Notes: generated by a model from the letters alone, not told the origin. 54,769 bases of DNA from Oscillospiraceae bacterium (GCA_031260605.1 JAISLF010000091.1:1-54769); one strand, 5' to 3'. Positions 19,264-29,070 are shown, numbered from the stretch's first letter. Translations and numbers: made by a program.

Positions 19264-22247
19264 ATCGCCGCCTCCCCGCCGCTTTCCGCCTTGCGCTCGT
19301 TTGACGCCGCGATAAGGCTTCTCAGCCTTATTCTAACAGCACCCAGATTTTGAATATCGTCAATCTTCAGCTGCGTGTAGAGCTTGCCGCGACCCTCAAG
19401 TATCCCGCGCAGCTCGTCACTGGTGACGGCGTCTGTTCCGCAGCCGAAGGATACAAGCTGAACAAATTCGGTGTCGGGCATCTCCGCCGCCTGACGCGCC
19501 GCGTTGTACATTCGCGCCTGATATGTCCACTGATTCAGTACACTGCGCTTTTCGTAGCCCTGCTTGTGAGAAATGCCGTCCTCTGTTACGACGACAAAGC
19601 CAAGTTCCGTCATCATTTTGTTGATTCCGTGGTTAATCTCCGGGTCGATGTGGTACGGTCGCCCGGAAACGACAAGCACAGGCAGCCCATTTTCCCGCGC
19701 GTAGGCAATTGCCTTTTCTGTTTCGGAAAGCAACGTGCTTCTGTAGGCTTCATACGCGGCAAACGCCGCCTTTGCCGCAAGCTTTACGTCCTTTTTACTC
19801 ACGGCCAGAATGTCCGCACGCGAAAAATACTCACCCGCGCGGCGCGTAAAGCCTTTTTTGTTCGCCAGATTAAAGTACGGCGCAAGAAACCGCACGTTAT
19901 CCGGCATTTTCATATTAGCCGCAAGCAGCTCCGGGTAATACGCGACAACGGGGCAGTTGTAGTGGTTATCTGAAATGCCCTCGTCGAAATTGTACGGCAT
20001 ACAGGGATAAAACAGCGTTGTACACCCCCTGTCAATCAGCGATTGCACGGCTCCGTGCGCAAGCTTTGCCGGGTAGCACACCGTGTCTGACGGGATTGTT
20101 TTCTGCCCCAGCAGATAAAGCTGCCGTGACGACGGCGCGGAAAGCTTTATGCTGTATCCGAGCCTTTGGAAGAACGCCTTCCAAAAAGGCAGGTTTTCGA
20201 ACATATTCAGCACAAACGGAATTCCGATTGTCCTGTCGTCCGGGTCTCCGCCGTCGTTAAGACTGCGCAGGTACTCGTATTTCCACGCGGCAATGTCCGG
20301 CAGCTCGTTAACCTTGCCGGTGACGGGTCTTGAGCACCTGTTTCCCGAAACGTGCCGCCGTGTCTGACCGTCTGCCGTTGCAAAGGTGTTTATGCTCATA
20401 TGGCACTTGTTCGTGCAACCGCCGCAGGTCACGGGCTTTGACTCATATGTAAATCCGGCAAGCTGCTCCGCCGTAATCAGCACGGACTCACGCAGTCCCA
20501 GTCCCTTTGCGATAAGCGCCGCGCCGTAAGCGCCCATAAGCCCCGCAATGCTCGGGCGCGTAACCTCCGCGCTAACCTCAAGCTCAAACGCGCGAAGCAC
20601 AGCGTCGTTATAAAAAGTGCCGCCCTGAACAACAATGCGCCGTCCAAGCTCGTCGGGGCTTGTCGCGCGGATTACCTTGTAGAGCGCGTTTTTCACGACG
20701 GAGATCGAAAGCCCCGCCGAAATATCCTCAGGAGATGCGCCGTCCTTTTGCGCCTGCTTTATTGACGAGTTCATAAACACCGTGCAGCGCGAGCCGAGGT
20801 CAACCGGAGCTTTTGCGAGAAGTCCCAGCTGTGAAAACTCCTCCGCCGAATACCCGAGCGCGCGGGCAAAGGTCTCGATAAAGCTGCCGCAGCCGGAGGA
20901 GCAAGCCTCGTTTAACATAATGCTGTCTATCGCACGGTTCGCGATTTTGAAGCACTTTACGTCCTGCCCTCCGATGTCAAGGATAAAGTCCACATCCGCG
21001 ACGAAATGCCGCGCCGCCTCAAGGTGCGCGATTGTCTCGACGATTCCGTTGTCAAGGGAAAACGCGCTTTTTATCAGCTCCTCGCCGTAGCCCGTAGAAA
21101 CAGCGCCGCGAATCGTGACGCGGTCTGAAAACTTCTTGTATATCTCGTCCAGCTGGCGACGTACAAGCTCGACGGGGCTGCCCTCATTCGGGCTGTAAAA
21201 CGAGTGCAGAATACCGCCCTCCGGCGTTATCAGCACAAGCTTTGTCGTGGTCGAACCCGCGTCGATTCCGAGATACGCGTCGCCTGAATACCCTTGCGCG
21301 TCAAGCTCCGGCGCGGCGGCGCGGCTGTGGCGCGCTCTGAACTCAGACAGCTCAGCTTCCGAGGAAAACAGCTGCGGCAGAGTCTTCTGCCCGTCTATAT
21401 CCGTCGCGGCGCCCTGCAGCTTTTGCTCAAGCTCCGACGGAAGTATAGCGTTATCCGTCAGCACCTCGCCGGCGTAAAGCGCGGCTCCGAGCGCGGCGAA
21501 CACGTCCGCGTTTTCAGGGAATACCGCGTTTTCGTCAGTCAGCGACAGCGTCTCCGTAAATCGGCGGCGCAGCTGCAATAAAAATGTCAGCGGCCCGCCG
21601 AGAAATACAATCCTGCCCGTCAGCTCTCGGCCCTGGCACAGCCCTGCGATTGTCTGGTCAACCACCGCCTGCAATACAGAAACGGCGACGTCCTCGCGCC
21701 GCCCGCCCTGATTGAGTATCGGCTGAATATCCGTCTTGGCAAAAACGCCGCAGCGCGAGGCAATATTGTACACCTGCTCGCTGTTTTCGGCAAGAGCGTC
21801 CAGCCCCGCCGCGTCGGTGTTTAAGAGTACCGCCATCTGGTCGATAAACGCGCCCGTACCGCCCGCGCAGGTTCCGTTCATACGCTCCTCAATAGAGCCG
21901 TTTTGCCCGAAAAAGATAATTTTCGCGTCCTCTCCGCCAAGCTCAATTACGGCGGAGGCTTCCTGCGTATCGGGATAGCTGCGCACTGCCTTTGCCGTTG
22001 CGAAAACCTCCTGCACAAACGGCAGTCCCGCCGCCTTTGACAGTCCGAGTCCCGCCGAGCCTGTTATTGCGACGACCACCGGCTCGTCCTGCGGCACAGC
22101 CGCCTTTGCCTGCTCAAACTGCCGCAAAACAGCATCCCGCACGCAAGCCTTGTGGCGTTCGTACGAGCGAAAAAGTATAGTGTTGTCGCCTCCGAGAACT
22201 ACGGTTTTAACCGTTGTGCTTCCGGCATCAATTCCGATTTTTATCAA
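19260..22247 (-). CDS. Tandem BadF/HgdC-type activase with DUF2229 region
   Basis: 995-residue protein with two acetate-kinase-fold activase domains: GIDAGSTTVKTVV at residue 4 and GIDAGSTTTKLVL near 325. Each is followed by the cysteine motifs that bind a bridging 4Fe-4S cluster in HgdC (NGTCAGGTGAF and SRCGVF; NEACSSGCGSF and SRCTVF). The last ~350 residues match the DUF2229 region (GIPFVLNMFENLPFW, YPCMPYNFDEG). Such proteins couple ATP hydrolysis to low-potential electron transfer. Operon: pyrE-radC-this gene-dehydratase component. Confidence 0.85.
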   Translation of the reverse strand: MIKIGIDAGSTTVKTVVLGGDNTILFRSYERHKACVRDAVLRQFEQAKAAVPQDEPVVVAITGSAGLGLSKAAGLPFVQEVFATAKAVRSYPDTQEASAVIELGGEDAKIIFFGQNGSIEERMNGTCAGGTGAFIDQMAVLLNTDAAGLDALAENSEQVYNIASRCGVFAKTDIQPILNQGGRREDVAVSVLQAVVDQTIAGLCQGRELTGRIVFLGGPLTFLLQLRRRFTETLSLTDENAVFPENADVFAALGAALYAGEVLTDNAILPSELEQKLQGAATDIDGQKTLPQLFSSEAELSEFRARHSRAAAPELDAQGYSGDAYLGIDAGSTTTKLVLITPEGGILHSFYSPNEGSPVELVRRQLDEIYKKFSDRVTIRGAVSTGYGEELIKSAFSLDNGIVETIAHLEAARHFVADVDFILDIGGQDVKCFKIANRAIDSIMLNEACSSGCGSFIETFARALGYSAEEFSQLGLLAKAPVDLGSRCTVFMNSSIKQAQKDGASPEDISAGLSISVVKNALYKVIRATSPDELGRRIVVQGGTFYNDAVLRAFELEVSAEVTRPSIAGLMGAYGAALIAKGLGLRESVLITAEQLAGFTYESKPVTCGGCTNKCHMSINTFATADGQTRRHVSGNRCSRPVTGKVNELPDIAAWKYEYLRSLNDGGDPDDRTIGIPFVLNMFENLPFWKAFFQRLGYSIKLSAPSSRQLYLLGQKTIPSDTVCYPAKLAHGAVQSLIDRGCTTLFYPCMPYNFDEGISDNHYNCPVVAYYPELLAANMKMPDNVRFLAPYFNLANKKGFTRRAGEYFSRADILAVSKKDVKLAAKAAFAAYEAYRSTLLSETEKAIAYARENGLPVLVVSGRPYHIDPEINHGINKMMTELGFVVVTEDGISHKQGYEKRSVLNQWTYQARMYNAARQAAEMPDTEFVQLVSFGCGTDAVTSDELRGILEGRGKLYTQLKIDDIQNLGAVRIRLRSLIAASNERKAESGGEAAI

Positions 22248-22304
22248 TTTATCACCTGAAATATAATTTGCGGCACAGTCCGCCGCACAAAAAATATGTA
22301 AGTA

Positions 22305-23030
22305 CTACAAACAGCCGCTGTCCTTCATCGAAACATAATCGTCGTCCGCGACGATTATATGGTCTACAAGCGGAATATCAATCGCGGCAAGCGCCTCTTT
22401 TATCTTCTTTGTCGAGAAAACGTCCTCCTGTGAGGGCAGCGCTATTCCCGACGTGTGATTGTGCGCAATTACGATTGATGATGAATTATATGCAACGGCG
22501 GTCTCAACAATTTTGCGTATGTTAATCAGCGCGGCGTTTATTGTGCCCTCGCCGATTTTTCGGCATACTACAACCTTTTGCTTCGCGTCAAGACAGGCAA
22601 TCAGCACCTTTTCGCTCGTTTCGGCAAAGAAATACGGCAGAAAGTACTTGCCCGCGTCGTCTGACGAGGCGATTACGGCGTTTTCCTCCGCCCTTGAGAT
22701 GAGGTATCTTCTGCCGAGCTGCGGAACAAGCTTCAGCAAAATCGCTGACTCCTCGCCAACGCCGTCGATTGCCTTTAACGCCTCAAGGCTTGCGTCAAAC
22801 ACACCTGAAAGCGTGACGAACTCACGCAAAAGCGCGTGCGCAACCGGATTTGTGTCCTTGCGGCGATTTGTGGAATACAAAAGAAGCTCCAGCGTTCCGA
22901 TGTCGTTGATTGAATCAAGTCCGTGTTCTAAAAGCTGGCGCTTCAGCCGCTGTCTGTGCCCTGAGTGCACATTTTCCGCATCTGTCTTGTCGCGCTTCGG
23001 TTTGAAATTTTCGTCTGAGGTGTCTTTCAA
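22305..23030 (-). CDS. radC: RadC/MPN-domain protein
   Basis: JAB1/MPN-family protein of 241 residues with an N-terminal helix-hairpin-helix (KAIDGVGEESAILLKLV) and a JAMM-like metal motif HNHTSGIALPSQED. The usual Pro of HNHPSG is Thr here. The TTG start lies 8 nt after the pyrE stop and lacks a clear ribosome-binding site, so translation is probably coupled. The function of RadC in bacteria is unsettled; a DNA-repair role is not well supported. Confidence 0.85.
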   Translation of the reverse strand: MKDTSDENFKPKRDKTDAENVHSGHRQRLKRQLLEHGLDSINDIGTLELLLYSTNRRKDTNPVAHALLREFVTLSGVFDASLEALKAIDGVGEESAILLKLVPQLGRRYLISRAEENAVIASSDDAGKYFLPYFFAETSEKVLIACLDAKQKVVVCRKIGEGTINAALINIRKIVETAVAYNSSSIVIAHNHTSGIALPSQEDVFSTKKIKEALAAIDIPLVDHIIVADDDYVSMKDSGCL

Positions 23031-23038
23031 AAAAATAC

Positions 23039-23686
23039 TTAATCCGTGCCGCCGTAGCTTGCGAGATATTCTGATATTTGCTTATAGCTCTCGTCGCCGG
23101 GGCTGAAGGTTTCCAGCAAATCCCGCGCCGAGACTATTGAATACACGTTAATGTCAAACTCCTCCGCAAGCTCACGCAGTGCGCTTTTCTCGCCCGTTCC
23201 GCGCTCCTGCCTATCCACCGATACAAACAGCGCGGTCACTCTTGCGCCCGTTCCCGAAAGAAGCGCGACTGTTTCGCGCACGGCTGTTCCTGCGGTTATA
23301 ACGTCCTCAATAACCGCGATTTTGTCGCCCTGCTTCGGTGTGTAGCCGACAAAGCTGCCTCCCTCGCCGTGGTCTTTAACTTCCTTGCGGTTGAAAAAAT
23401 ACGGCACGTCAAGCCCGTGCTTTTCCCAAAGCTTTGCCGAAGCTGCCGCCGCAAGCGGGATTCCCTTGTATGCGGGACCGAACAGCGCGTCAAACTCTTC
23501 TCCGGAGGAAACAATAAGCTCTGCATAGTACGCGGCAAGCTCGGACAGCTGCCTGCCCGTGCGATAGTTGCCGGTATTGATGAAATACGGCGACAATCTG
23601 CCGCTTTTGGTCGTGAACTGACCAAAACGCAGTACGTCACAGGATTTCATAAAGGAGATAAAGCTTTGTTTTTTTGTTGCAGGCAT
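23039..23686 (-). CDS. pyrE: Orotate phosphoribosyltransferase PyrE
   Basis: Converts orotate and PRPP to OMP in pyrimidine synthesis. The 215-residue protein has the PRPP-binding motif KIAVIEDVITAGTAV and FGPAYKGIPLA near the orotate site. ATG with AGGAG 8 nt upstream. The other pyr genes are absent from the window. It is preceded by a ~140-nt leader with a long hairpin and a good promoter. Confidence 0.95.
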   Translation of the reverse strand: MPATKKQSFISFMKSCDVLRFGQFTTKSGRLSPYFINTGNYRTGRQLSELAAYYAELIVSSGEEFDALFGPAYKGIPLAAAASAKLWEKHGLDVPYFFNRKEVKDHGEGGSFVGYTPKQGDKIAVIEDVITAGTAVRETVALLSGTGARVTALFVSVDRQERGTGEKSALRELAEEFDINVYSIVSARDLLETFSPGDESYKQISEYLASYGGTD

Positions 23687-23710
23687 TGATTTTGCTCCTG
23701 AAAGGCGCTT

Positions 23711-23803
23711 GCTTTGTTGGCAGCTTTGCCGCGCGGGACTTGTTCGCCGTTATCGTCTGCGCGGCGGTCTGCCGCTGTCAAACAAAACAAGCATCACGCC
23801 CGT
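23711..23803 (-). promoter_or_regulatory. Long hairpin in the pyrE leader
   Basis: Within the predicted 5' leader, GCTTGTTTTGTTTGACAG pairs with CTGCCAACAAAGCAAGC about 75 nt later with few mismatches, and GC-rich inner stems (CCGCGCG/CGCGCGG-like) fill the loop. There is no U-run, so it is not an obvious terminator, and no PyrR loop motif was recognised. It may set mRNA stability or be a small repeat element. Confidence 0.5.
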
Positions 23804-23831
23804 TTCGACAGAAAATAATCAGTTTCCCCTT

Positions 23832-23860
23832 ATTATAACACAACAGGCGGCGTTTTGCAA
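23832..23860 (-). promoter_or_regulatory. Promoter of the pyrE operon
   Basis: Minus-strand TTGCAA (23855-23860), 17 nt, TATAAT (23832-23837). The predicted transcript start near 23825 gives a leader of about 140 nt. The rest of the gap up to 24032 holds a short hairpin (AGGCGG/CCGCCT) and no gene. Confidence 0.75.
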
Positions 23861-24032
23861 CACCGCCTGAAGGCTATTTACTATCTTTAGTTAACAAAAA
23901 CCAAGTGTTTCCCCCGGCAAAATCTCAGTCCGAAACCAGCCCTTGACACTTTCACATTAGCGGCACGCTGACGCTGAGCACCTCCGTGATAAGCCGCGCG
24001 GCTCCCGGTTCTGAAAACAGCCGGGAAACGGA

Positions 24033-24668
24033 TTAGGCGATAAGCTCGACTGCCTTGACTGCCGCGGCGCCCGCGTCCGGTGTGTATGCATCTGCGCCGA
24101 TGGAATCCGCAAACTCCTGCGTTACAGGTGCTCCGCCGACCATGATTTTCACCTGTGACTTGACTCCTGCGTCAATCAGTACTTTGACCGTGTTTGCAAG
24201 GCTGTCCATCGTTGTGGTGAGCAGTGCAGACGCGCCGACAAGCTTTGCATCAGGATTTGCCTTGACGGCTTCAACAAACTTCTCCGCCGGGACATCAACT
24301 CCGAGGTCAATAACTTCAAAGCCGGCAGACTCAATCATAAGTGCAACGAGGTTCTTACCGATGTCATGCAGGTCGCCCGCGACTGTGCCGATGATGTACT
24401 TGCCGTTCTTGCCAACAGAATCGCCTGCGAGGAAAGGCTTTAAGACTTCAACGCCCTTTTTCATTGTCTTTGCCGCGACGAGCATTTCAGGAACGAAGAT
24501 TTCGTTTGCCTGGAACTTTGCGCCGACAACGCCCATTGCTGCGATCATTCCGTCGTTAAGAAGGGCTGTGGGATCTACACCCTCTTCAACCGCTTCCTGA
24601 ACGGCTGCTTCGATGAGCTTTACCTTACCGTTTTCGACTAATGTTGCTATTTCTTGAATCTTTGACAT
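24033..24668 (-). CDS. Corrinoid methyl-carrier protein
   Basis: Cobalamin-binding protein (211 residues) of the MtbC/MtaC/MetH-module type. An N-terminal helical cap (1-85) is followed by a Rossmann domain with GDLHDIGKN; His101 is the expected lower cobalt ligand. The SALLTTTM and VGGAPV loops complete the B12 site. It is encoded after the methyltransferase gene and is probably its methyl acceptor. It is not the two-subunit CFeSP (AcsCD) of acetogens, which is not in the window. Confidence 0.92.
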   Translation of the reverse strand: MSKIQEIATLVENGKVKLIEAAVQEAVEEGVDPTALLNDGMIAAMGVVGAKFQANEIFVPEMLVAAKTMKKGVEVLKPFLAGDSVGKNGKYIIGTVAGDLHDIGKNLVALMIESAGFEVIDLGVDVPAEKFVEAVKANPDAKLVGASALLTTTMDSLANTVKVLIDAGVKSQVKIMVGGAPVTQEFADSIGADAYTPDAGAAAVKAVELIA

Positions 24669-24745
24669 TTTACTGTCCTCCTGCGTGCTTTTTAAGCACT
24701 TTTTTAACTATATGTATATTTTAATTTAACAAGCTAACAGTTGGG

Positions 24746-25552
24746 CTACTTCTTTTGTCCGAAGATACCGTCGCGGTATGCGGAGGTGTATTCGGCACAG
24801 AAATCATCAAGACCAATCATTGCCTCTGCCGCATAAATCACGCCGCGCAGATCCTGCGAAAGCGGATCCATAACTGCGGAATCCATACCGGCGTTAATCG
24901 CGAGAACCGCAAATGCCTGGTTAACAATCTTGCGTACGGGCAGGTTAAACGAAATGTTGGAGATTGCACCGGAAATGTGCACCTGCGGGTGTGTTGACTT
25001 GATGTGGCGCATAACCTCGAGAACCATTGAGATTCCCTCGCCTTCATCTGTTGTGCAGAGCATTTCAATGAGCGGGTCGATATGAATGCGGCTGTCCTTG
25101 ATTCCGTACTCTGCTGCCTTTGCCATAATCGCGTCAAACACGCGGATTCTGTCCGCCGCTGACTTCGGGATACCCGTATCGTCGCACAGGAGCGCCATAA
25201 CCTGCCACTTCGTATCCGCGATTATCGGGAACGCAACATCAATCTTGTTTCCCTCACCCGAAACGGAATTCAGCAAACCCGGCTTGTTGCAGAACTTCAG
25301 CGCGTCTACGCAAACCTGCGCGTCCGGCGAGTCAACCGAAATCGGTGTGTCTGTTACGGACTGAACAAGGTCTATCATCCACTTGAGTGTCTCAAGCTCG
25401 CCGTCTTTCACGGAGGCGCATACGTCAATGAAGGTCGCGCCGGAATCCGCCTGCTTTTTGGCAATATCCTTGATATATGCCTCGTCGTGCTCGGCAATTG
25501 CCTTTGCACAGGATGGGATTGAACCGTTAAGTTTCTCAGCTATAATTATCAT
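24746..25552 (-). CDS. Methyltetrahydrofolate:corrinoid methyltransferase (AcsE/MtvB-like)
   Basis: TIM-barrel protein of the pterin-binding family (268 residues), with EKLNGSIPS at the N-terminus, SVDSPDAQVC and SGEGNKID in the pterin pocket, and GAISNISFNLP near the end. It would pass the methyl group between methyl-THF and the corrinoid protein encoded downstream. Position after fhs-fchA-folD argues for one-carbon metabolism rather than pterin synthesis. The direction (methyl entry or exit) cannot be read from the sequence. Confidence 0.9.
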   Translation of the reverse strand: MIIIAEKLNGSIPSCAKAIAEHDEAYIKDIAKKQADSGATFIDVCASVKDGELETLKWMIDLVQSVTDTPISVDSPDAQVCVDALKFCNKPGLLNSVSGEGNKIDVAFPIIADTKWQVMALLCDDTGIPKSAADRIRVFDAIMAKAAEYGIKDSRIHIDPLIEMLCTTDEGEGISMVLEVMRHIKSTHPQVHISGAISNISFNLPVRKIVNQAFAVLAINAGMDSAVMDPLSQDLRGVIYAAEAMIGLDDFCAEYTSAYRDGIFGQKK

Positions 25553-25627
25553 AGCACATCATCTCCTTAATTGCAAGTGTTTTTTGTAAATTTTTTTGAT
25601 ATGCCAAAAAATGGCACAAGTAAACAA

Positions 25628-26482
25628 TTACTTCGCTGCGCGTTTTGCAGCTTCAACAACGTGTGACACGAGAACGCCAGTTGTCACACTTCCGACGCCG
25701 CCCGGAACCGGCGTTGCCGCCTTTGCGATAGCTTCCGCATCGGCAAACGTGACATCTCCGCACATTTTGCCCTCGGGCGTAAAGTTTATGCCGACATCAA
25801 TAATTATCTGTCCCTCAGACATATGCTTTGCGGAGACAAGTCCGGCTTTTCCCGCTGCGGAAATAAGGATTTCTGCAGACTTTGCCTTTGCCGGAACGTC
25901 CTTTGTGAAAATGTGACAGTTTGAGACCGTTGCAAAGCGTGCAGACAGCAAATTTGTCAGCGGCAGACCGACAACAAGGCTGTTTCCGATAACCGTAACG
26001 TCCTTTCCCTTAACGTCTACCTCATAAAAGTCGAGGATTTCCATAACCGCCTGCGCCGTGCAGGGCGAGAAGCCGGGTCCTACGCCGCCTGCCATCGCCG
26101 TGCCGAGCGAGCCGGGAGTAATACCGTCCACGTCCTTTTCAGGCAGAAGCGTCTCGCGCAGGATTCTGTCGTCAAGCTGCTCCGGCAGGGGGCGGAACAC
26201 AAGTATTCCGTGTACCGAAGAGTCGGCGTTTAACTCCTTAATCTGTGCAATAAACACGTCCTGTGCAATGTCGGCAGGCAAAAGTATATGCTTGATTGCA
26301 ACGCCGACTGTTTCGGAGCGCTTAATCGCGCCTTTTTCGTAAGAAATATCGCTTGCCTTTTCACCGACACGAACAATTGCGAGTGTGGGCGTGACGCCCT
26401 TTGCGGCAAGCGCCGCAATGTCCTCTTTCATCTTTTCGTTCAGCTTATCGGCGACGGGTTGACCTTTCCAAATTTCAGCCAT
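25628..26482 (-). CDS. folD: Bifunctional methylene-THF dehydrogenase/cyclohydrolase FolD
   Basis: Interconverts methylene-, methenyl- and formyl-THF. The 284-residue protein has the N-terminal catalytic region ISYEKGAIKRSETVG, the conserved LPLPEQL variant RPLPEQLDD, DVDGITPGSLG, and the NAD(P)-binding VIGNSLVVGLP. It overlaps in function with the FchA-like cyclohydrolase encoded upstream. Part of the fhs cluster, 80 nt after fchA. Confidence 0.95.
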   Translation of the reverse strand: MAEIWKGQPVADKLNEKMKEDIAALAAKGVTPTLAIVRVGEKASDISYEKGAIKRSETVGVAIKHILLPADIAQDVFIAQIKELNADSSVHGILVFRPLPEQLDDRILRETLLPEKDVDGITPGSLGTAMAGGVGPGFSPCTAQAVMEILDFYEVDVKGKDVTVIGNSLVVGLPLTNLLSARFATVSNCHIFTKDVPAKAKSAEILISAAGKAGLVSAKHMSEGQIIIDVGINFTPEGKMCGDVTFADAEAIAKAATPVPGGVGSVTTGVLVSHVVEAAKRAAK

Positions 26483-26562
26483 CTATTTGTACCTCATATT
26501 TTGCCGTGACTATTGCCCGGCTTAGTCGCTTGAGCGGTATTGTCTCCGCCCGAGCATTAGTT

Positions 26563-27183
26563 TTACTTTTTCAGCTCATTTACAACAAAGTCGTAAATGT
26601 CTGTTCCTGCCTTTACATACTGCGAAAGCAGATCCTGCGCTTCTGCAAAGAGGCGCGTGCTTTCACGCTCGTCGGTTATTGACGCGGCGTTGATGTACAC
26701 GTTCAGGCTTGCTGCCTGAATTGCGGCAACCGCGAGTATCGCACCCGCTCCCGCGTCTGATACCGCCATTTTTGAGCCCTTTTCGGCAAACACACGCAGA
26801 TTGTCGATAACAGCGCAGCAGGTGCGCATTATCTCAAGCGGAACTGCGCACGCCGCAATCAGCGCCGCCTGAAGCGTCGCGTCCCGCGTCGGGTCGTCCT
26901 TTGGGATACCGTATGCCGCCGCAAGAGGAGTGAAATCCTCCGCGTCGCGGTCTACAAGCTCAATCAGCTTTTCCTGCAGCACGGTTGTATCCGCTATAAG
27001 AGCCGCAATTTCGGCCTCAACGTCGGCGTATTTCTTCTTGCCGAGCGTAAGGCTTCCGACCATATTGCCCAGAGCCGCCGCGACAGCCCCTACAAGTGCA
27101 GAGGCTCCGCCGCCGCCGGGGACAGCCGCTTTTGACGCAAGCTCGTCAGTGAATTGCTTAGTTGTTTTTTCGGCGGTTTTCAT
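26563..27183 (-). CDS. fchA: Methenyl-THF cyclohydrolase / formimino-THF cyclodeaminase family (FchA-like)
   Basis: 206-residue helical protein of the FTCD_C/FchA family with the signature PGGGGASALVGAVAAALGNMV near residue 20 and LTLGKKKY after it. In this one-carbon cluster it most likely converts methenyl-THF to formyl-THF. The ORF-track start (TTG at 27228) adds 15 residues not found in the family. The ATG at 27183 is preferred, with GGAG 12 nt upstream, a rather long spacing. Cyclodeaminase activity cannot be excluded. Confidence 0.85.
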   Translation of the reverse strand: MKTAEKTTKQFTDELASKAAVPGGGGASALVGAVAAALGNMVGSLTLGKKKYADVEAEIAALIADTTVLQEKLIELVDRDAEDFTPLAAAYGIPKDDPTRDATLQAALIAACAVPLEIMRTCCAVIDNLRVFAEKGSKMAVSDAGAGAILAVAAIQAASLNVYINAASITDERESTRLFAEAQDLLSQYVKAGTDIYDFVVNELKK

Positions 27184-27279
27184 TGGTTTAATATTCTCCA
27201 TCAGTGTTTGCGCAAAACTCAGCTCCAAACGGCGATTAATCTATTGTCAACCGCGCGAGGGGTCTTTCCCTCCCCCCGA

Positions 27280-27348
27280 GCCGCCGCTTTAGCGGCGTAA
27301 ATTTCCGCCCGCAGGCGGGAATTTGCGCAGGCACGGCTTTGCCGTGCC
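27280..27348. repeat. Three consecutive palindromes between fhs and fchA
   Basis: Within the 173-bp gap lie GCCGCCGC/GCGGCG (27280-27297), AAATTTCCGCCC/GGCGGGAATTT (27299-27324) and GGCACGGC/GCCGTGCC (27330-27348), one after another. They resemble REP/BIME-type hairpins and may lower downstream expression or protect the fhs mRNA end. Confidence 0.65.
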
Positions 27349-27356
27349 GAGCATTA

Positions 27357-29063
27357 CTAAAACAGACCCGAAATTACGCCGTTTGCGTCAACGTCAATCT
27401 TCTCGGCTGACGGAACCTTAGGCAGACCGGGCATTGTCATAACCTCGCCGGTTAACGCGACGATGAAGCCCGCTCCGGCTGAAACCTTGAGGTTACGCAC
27501 AGAGAGTGAAAAGCCTGTCGGCGCTCCGAGAAGCGCGGCGTTGTCTGAGAAGCTGTACTGCGTTTTTGCCATACAAATCGGGAGTGAACCGAAGCCGAGG
27601 GCTTCAAGCTCGCCAATCTGCTTAACAGCGTTTCCGATAATCTGAACGCCGTCCGCACGGTAGATACGCTTTGCTATTGTCTCAAGCTTTTCCTTGATTG
27701 AAAGGCTTGTGTCATACGAGAACGTGAACTTATCGGCAGCGCCGCTTTCGGCAAGGCGCACAACCTCTTTTGCAAGGGCGACGCCGCCCTCTCCGCCTTT
27801 GCCCCAAACCTCGGACAGCGCGACGTTAACGCCGAGATTGCGGCATTCCGCCTCGACAAGGTCAAGCTCAGCCTTTGTATCTGTCGGGAATGCGTTGATT
27901 GCGACGACTGCGGGCAGATTGAACACCTTTGTGATGTTCTCAACGTGCTGAAGCAGGTTCGGAAGACCGGCTTTCAGTGCCGCAAGGTCCTCTGTGCCAA
28001 GCTCCGCCTTAGGCTTGCCGCCGTGCATCTTGAGTGCGCGTACTGTCGCGACGATAACGACAGCGTCGGGGTGAATGTCCGCCATACGGCACTTAATGTC
28101 GAGGAACTTCTCCGCGCCGAGGTCAGCGCCGAAGCCCGCCTCTGTAACGGTGTACTCGCCAAGCTTTAACGCAAGGCGCGTCGCCGTAACGGAGTTACAG
28201 CCGTGCGCGATGTTTGCAAAGGGTCCGCCGTGGACAAACGCGGGGGTGTTCTCAAGCGTCTGAACAAGGTTCGGCTTGAGCGCGTCCTTGAGCAGCGCCG
28301 CCATTGCGCCCTGCGCGTTGATGTCGCCTGCCGTGACGGGCTTTGTCTGCTTGTTCGCGTCGGCATATGTGTAGCCGATGATTATGCGCGCAAGGCGCTC
28401 CTTGAGGTCGGGAATGTCTCGCGACAGGCACAGAACCGCCATAATTTCAGACGCAACCGTAATGTCAAACCCGTCCTCACGCGGCGTGCCGTTTGCCTTG
28501 CCGCCCAGACCGTCTGTAATATTGCGAAGCTGGCGGTCGTTCATATCGACGGCGCGGCGCCACGTAATGTTGCGCGGGTCGATGTTCAGAGCATTGCCCT
28601 GCCAGATGTGGTTGTCGATCATAGCCGCGAGCAGGTTGTTTGCCGCTCCGATTGCGTGGAAGTCGCCCGTAAAGTGCAGGTTGATGTCCTCCATCGGGAC
28701 AACCTGCGCGTATCCGCCGCCGGCGGCTCCGCCCTTAACGCCGAACACAGGTCCGAGGGACGGCTCACGCAGCGCGATAATTGACTTCTTGCCGATTTTG
28801 CGCAGTCCGTCGCCGAGCCCGACTGTTGTCGTCGTCTTGCCCTCGCCCGCGGGCGTCGGGGTGATTGCCGTGACAAGAATCAGCTTGCCGTTCGGCTTAT
28901 CCTTAAGGTCTGAGAGCAGCTTATAGTCAACCTTCGCCTTATAGTTGCCGTACTGCTCAAGATACTGCTCGGGAATATCCGCAATTTTTGCAACCTCGGT
29001 AATCTTTTTCATATTACCGGCTTGCTCTTGCGCAATTTGAATATCTGACTTAATTTCAGCCAT
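27357..29063 (-). CDS. fhs: Formate-tetrahydrofolate ligase
   Basis: ATP-dependent formation of 10-formyl-THF from formate. The 568-residue protein has the P-loop [15 protein letters not shown] and the downstream [22 protein letters not shown] region of the family. Full length. ATG with GAGGAG upstream, directly after the tandemly duplicated leader described separately. First gene of the fhs-fchA-folD-MeTr-corrinoid protein series; metF is just upstream. 10-formyl-THF also feeds AICAR formyltransferase (11.2 kb). Confidence 0.97.
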   Translation of the reverse strand: MAEIKSDIQIAQEQAGNMKKITEVAKIADIPEQYLEQYGNYKAKVDYKLLSDLKDKPNGKLILVTAITPTPAGEGKTTTTVGLGDGLRKIGKKSIIALREPSLGPVFGVKGGAAGGGYAQVVPMEDINLHFTGDFHAIGAANNLLAAMIDNHIWQGNALNIDPRNITWRRAVDMNDRQLRNITDGLGGKANGTPREDGFDITVASEIMAVLCLSRDIPDLKERLARIIIGYTYADANKQTKPVTAGDINAQGAMAALLKDALKPNLVQTLENTPAFVHGGPFANIAHGCNSVTATRLALKLGEYTVTEAGFGADLGAEKFLDIKCRMADIHPDAVVIVATVRALKMHGGKPKAELGTEDLAALKAGLPNLLQHVENITKVFNLPAVVAINAFPTDTKAELDLVEAECRNLGVNVALSEVWGKGGEGGVALAKEVVRLAESGAADKFTFSYDTSLSIKEKLETIAKRIYRADGVQIIGNAVKQIGELEALGFGSLPICMAKTQYSFSDNAALLGAPTGFSLSVRNLKVSAGAGFIVALTGEVMTMPGLPKVPSAEKIDVDANGVISGLF

Positions 29064-29070
29064 CTTTTGT

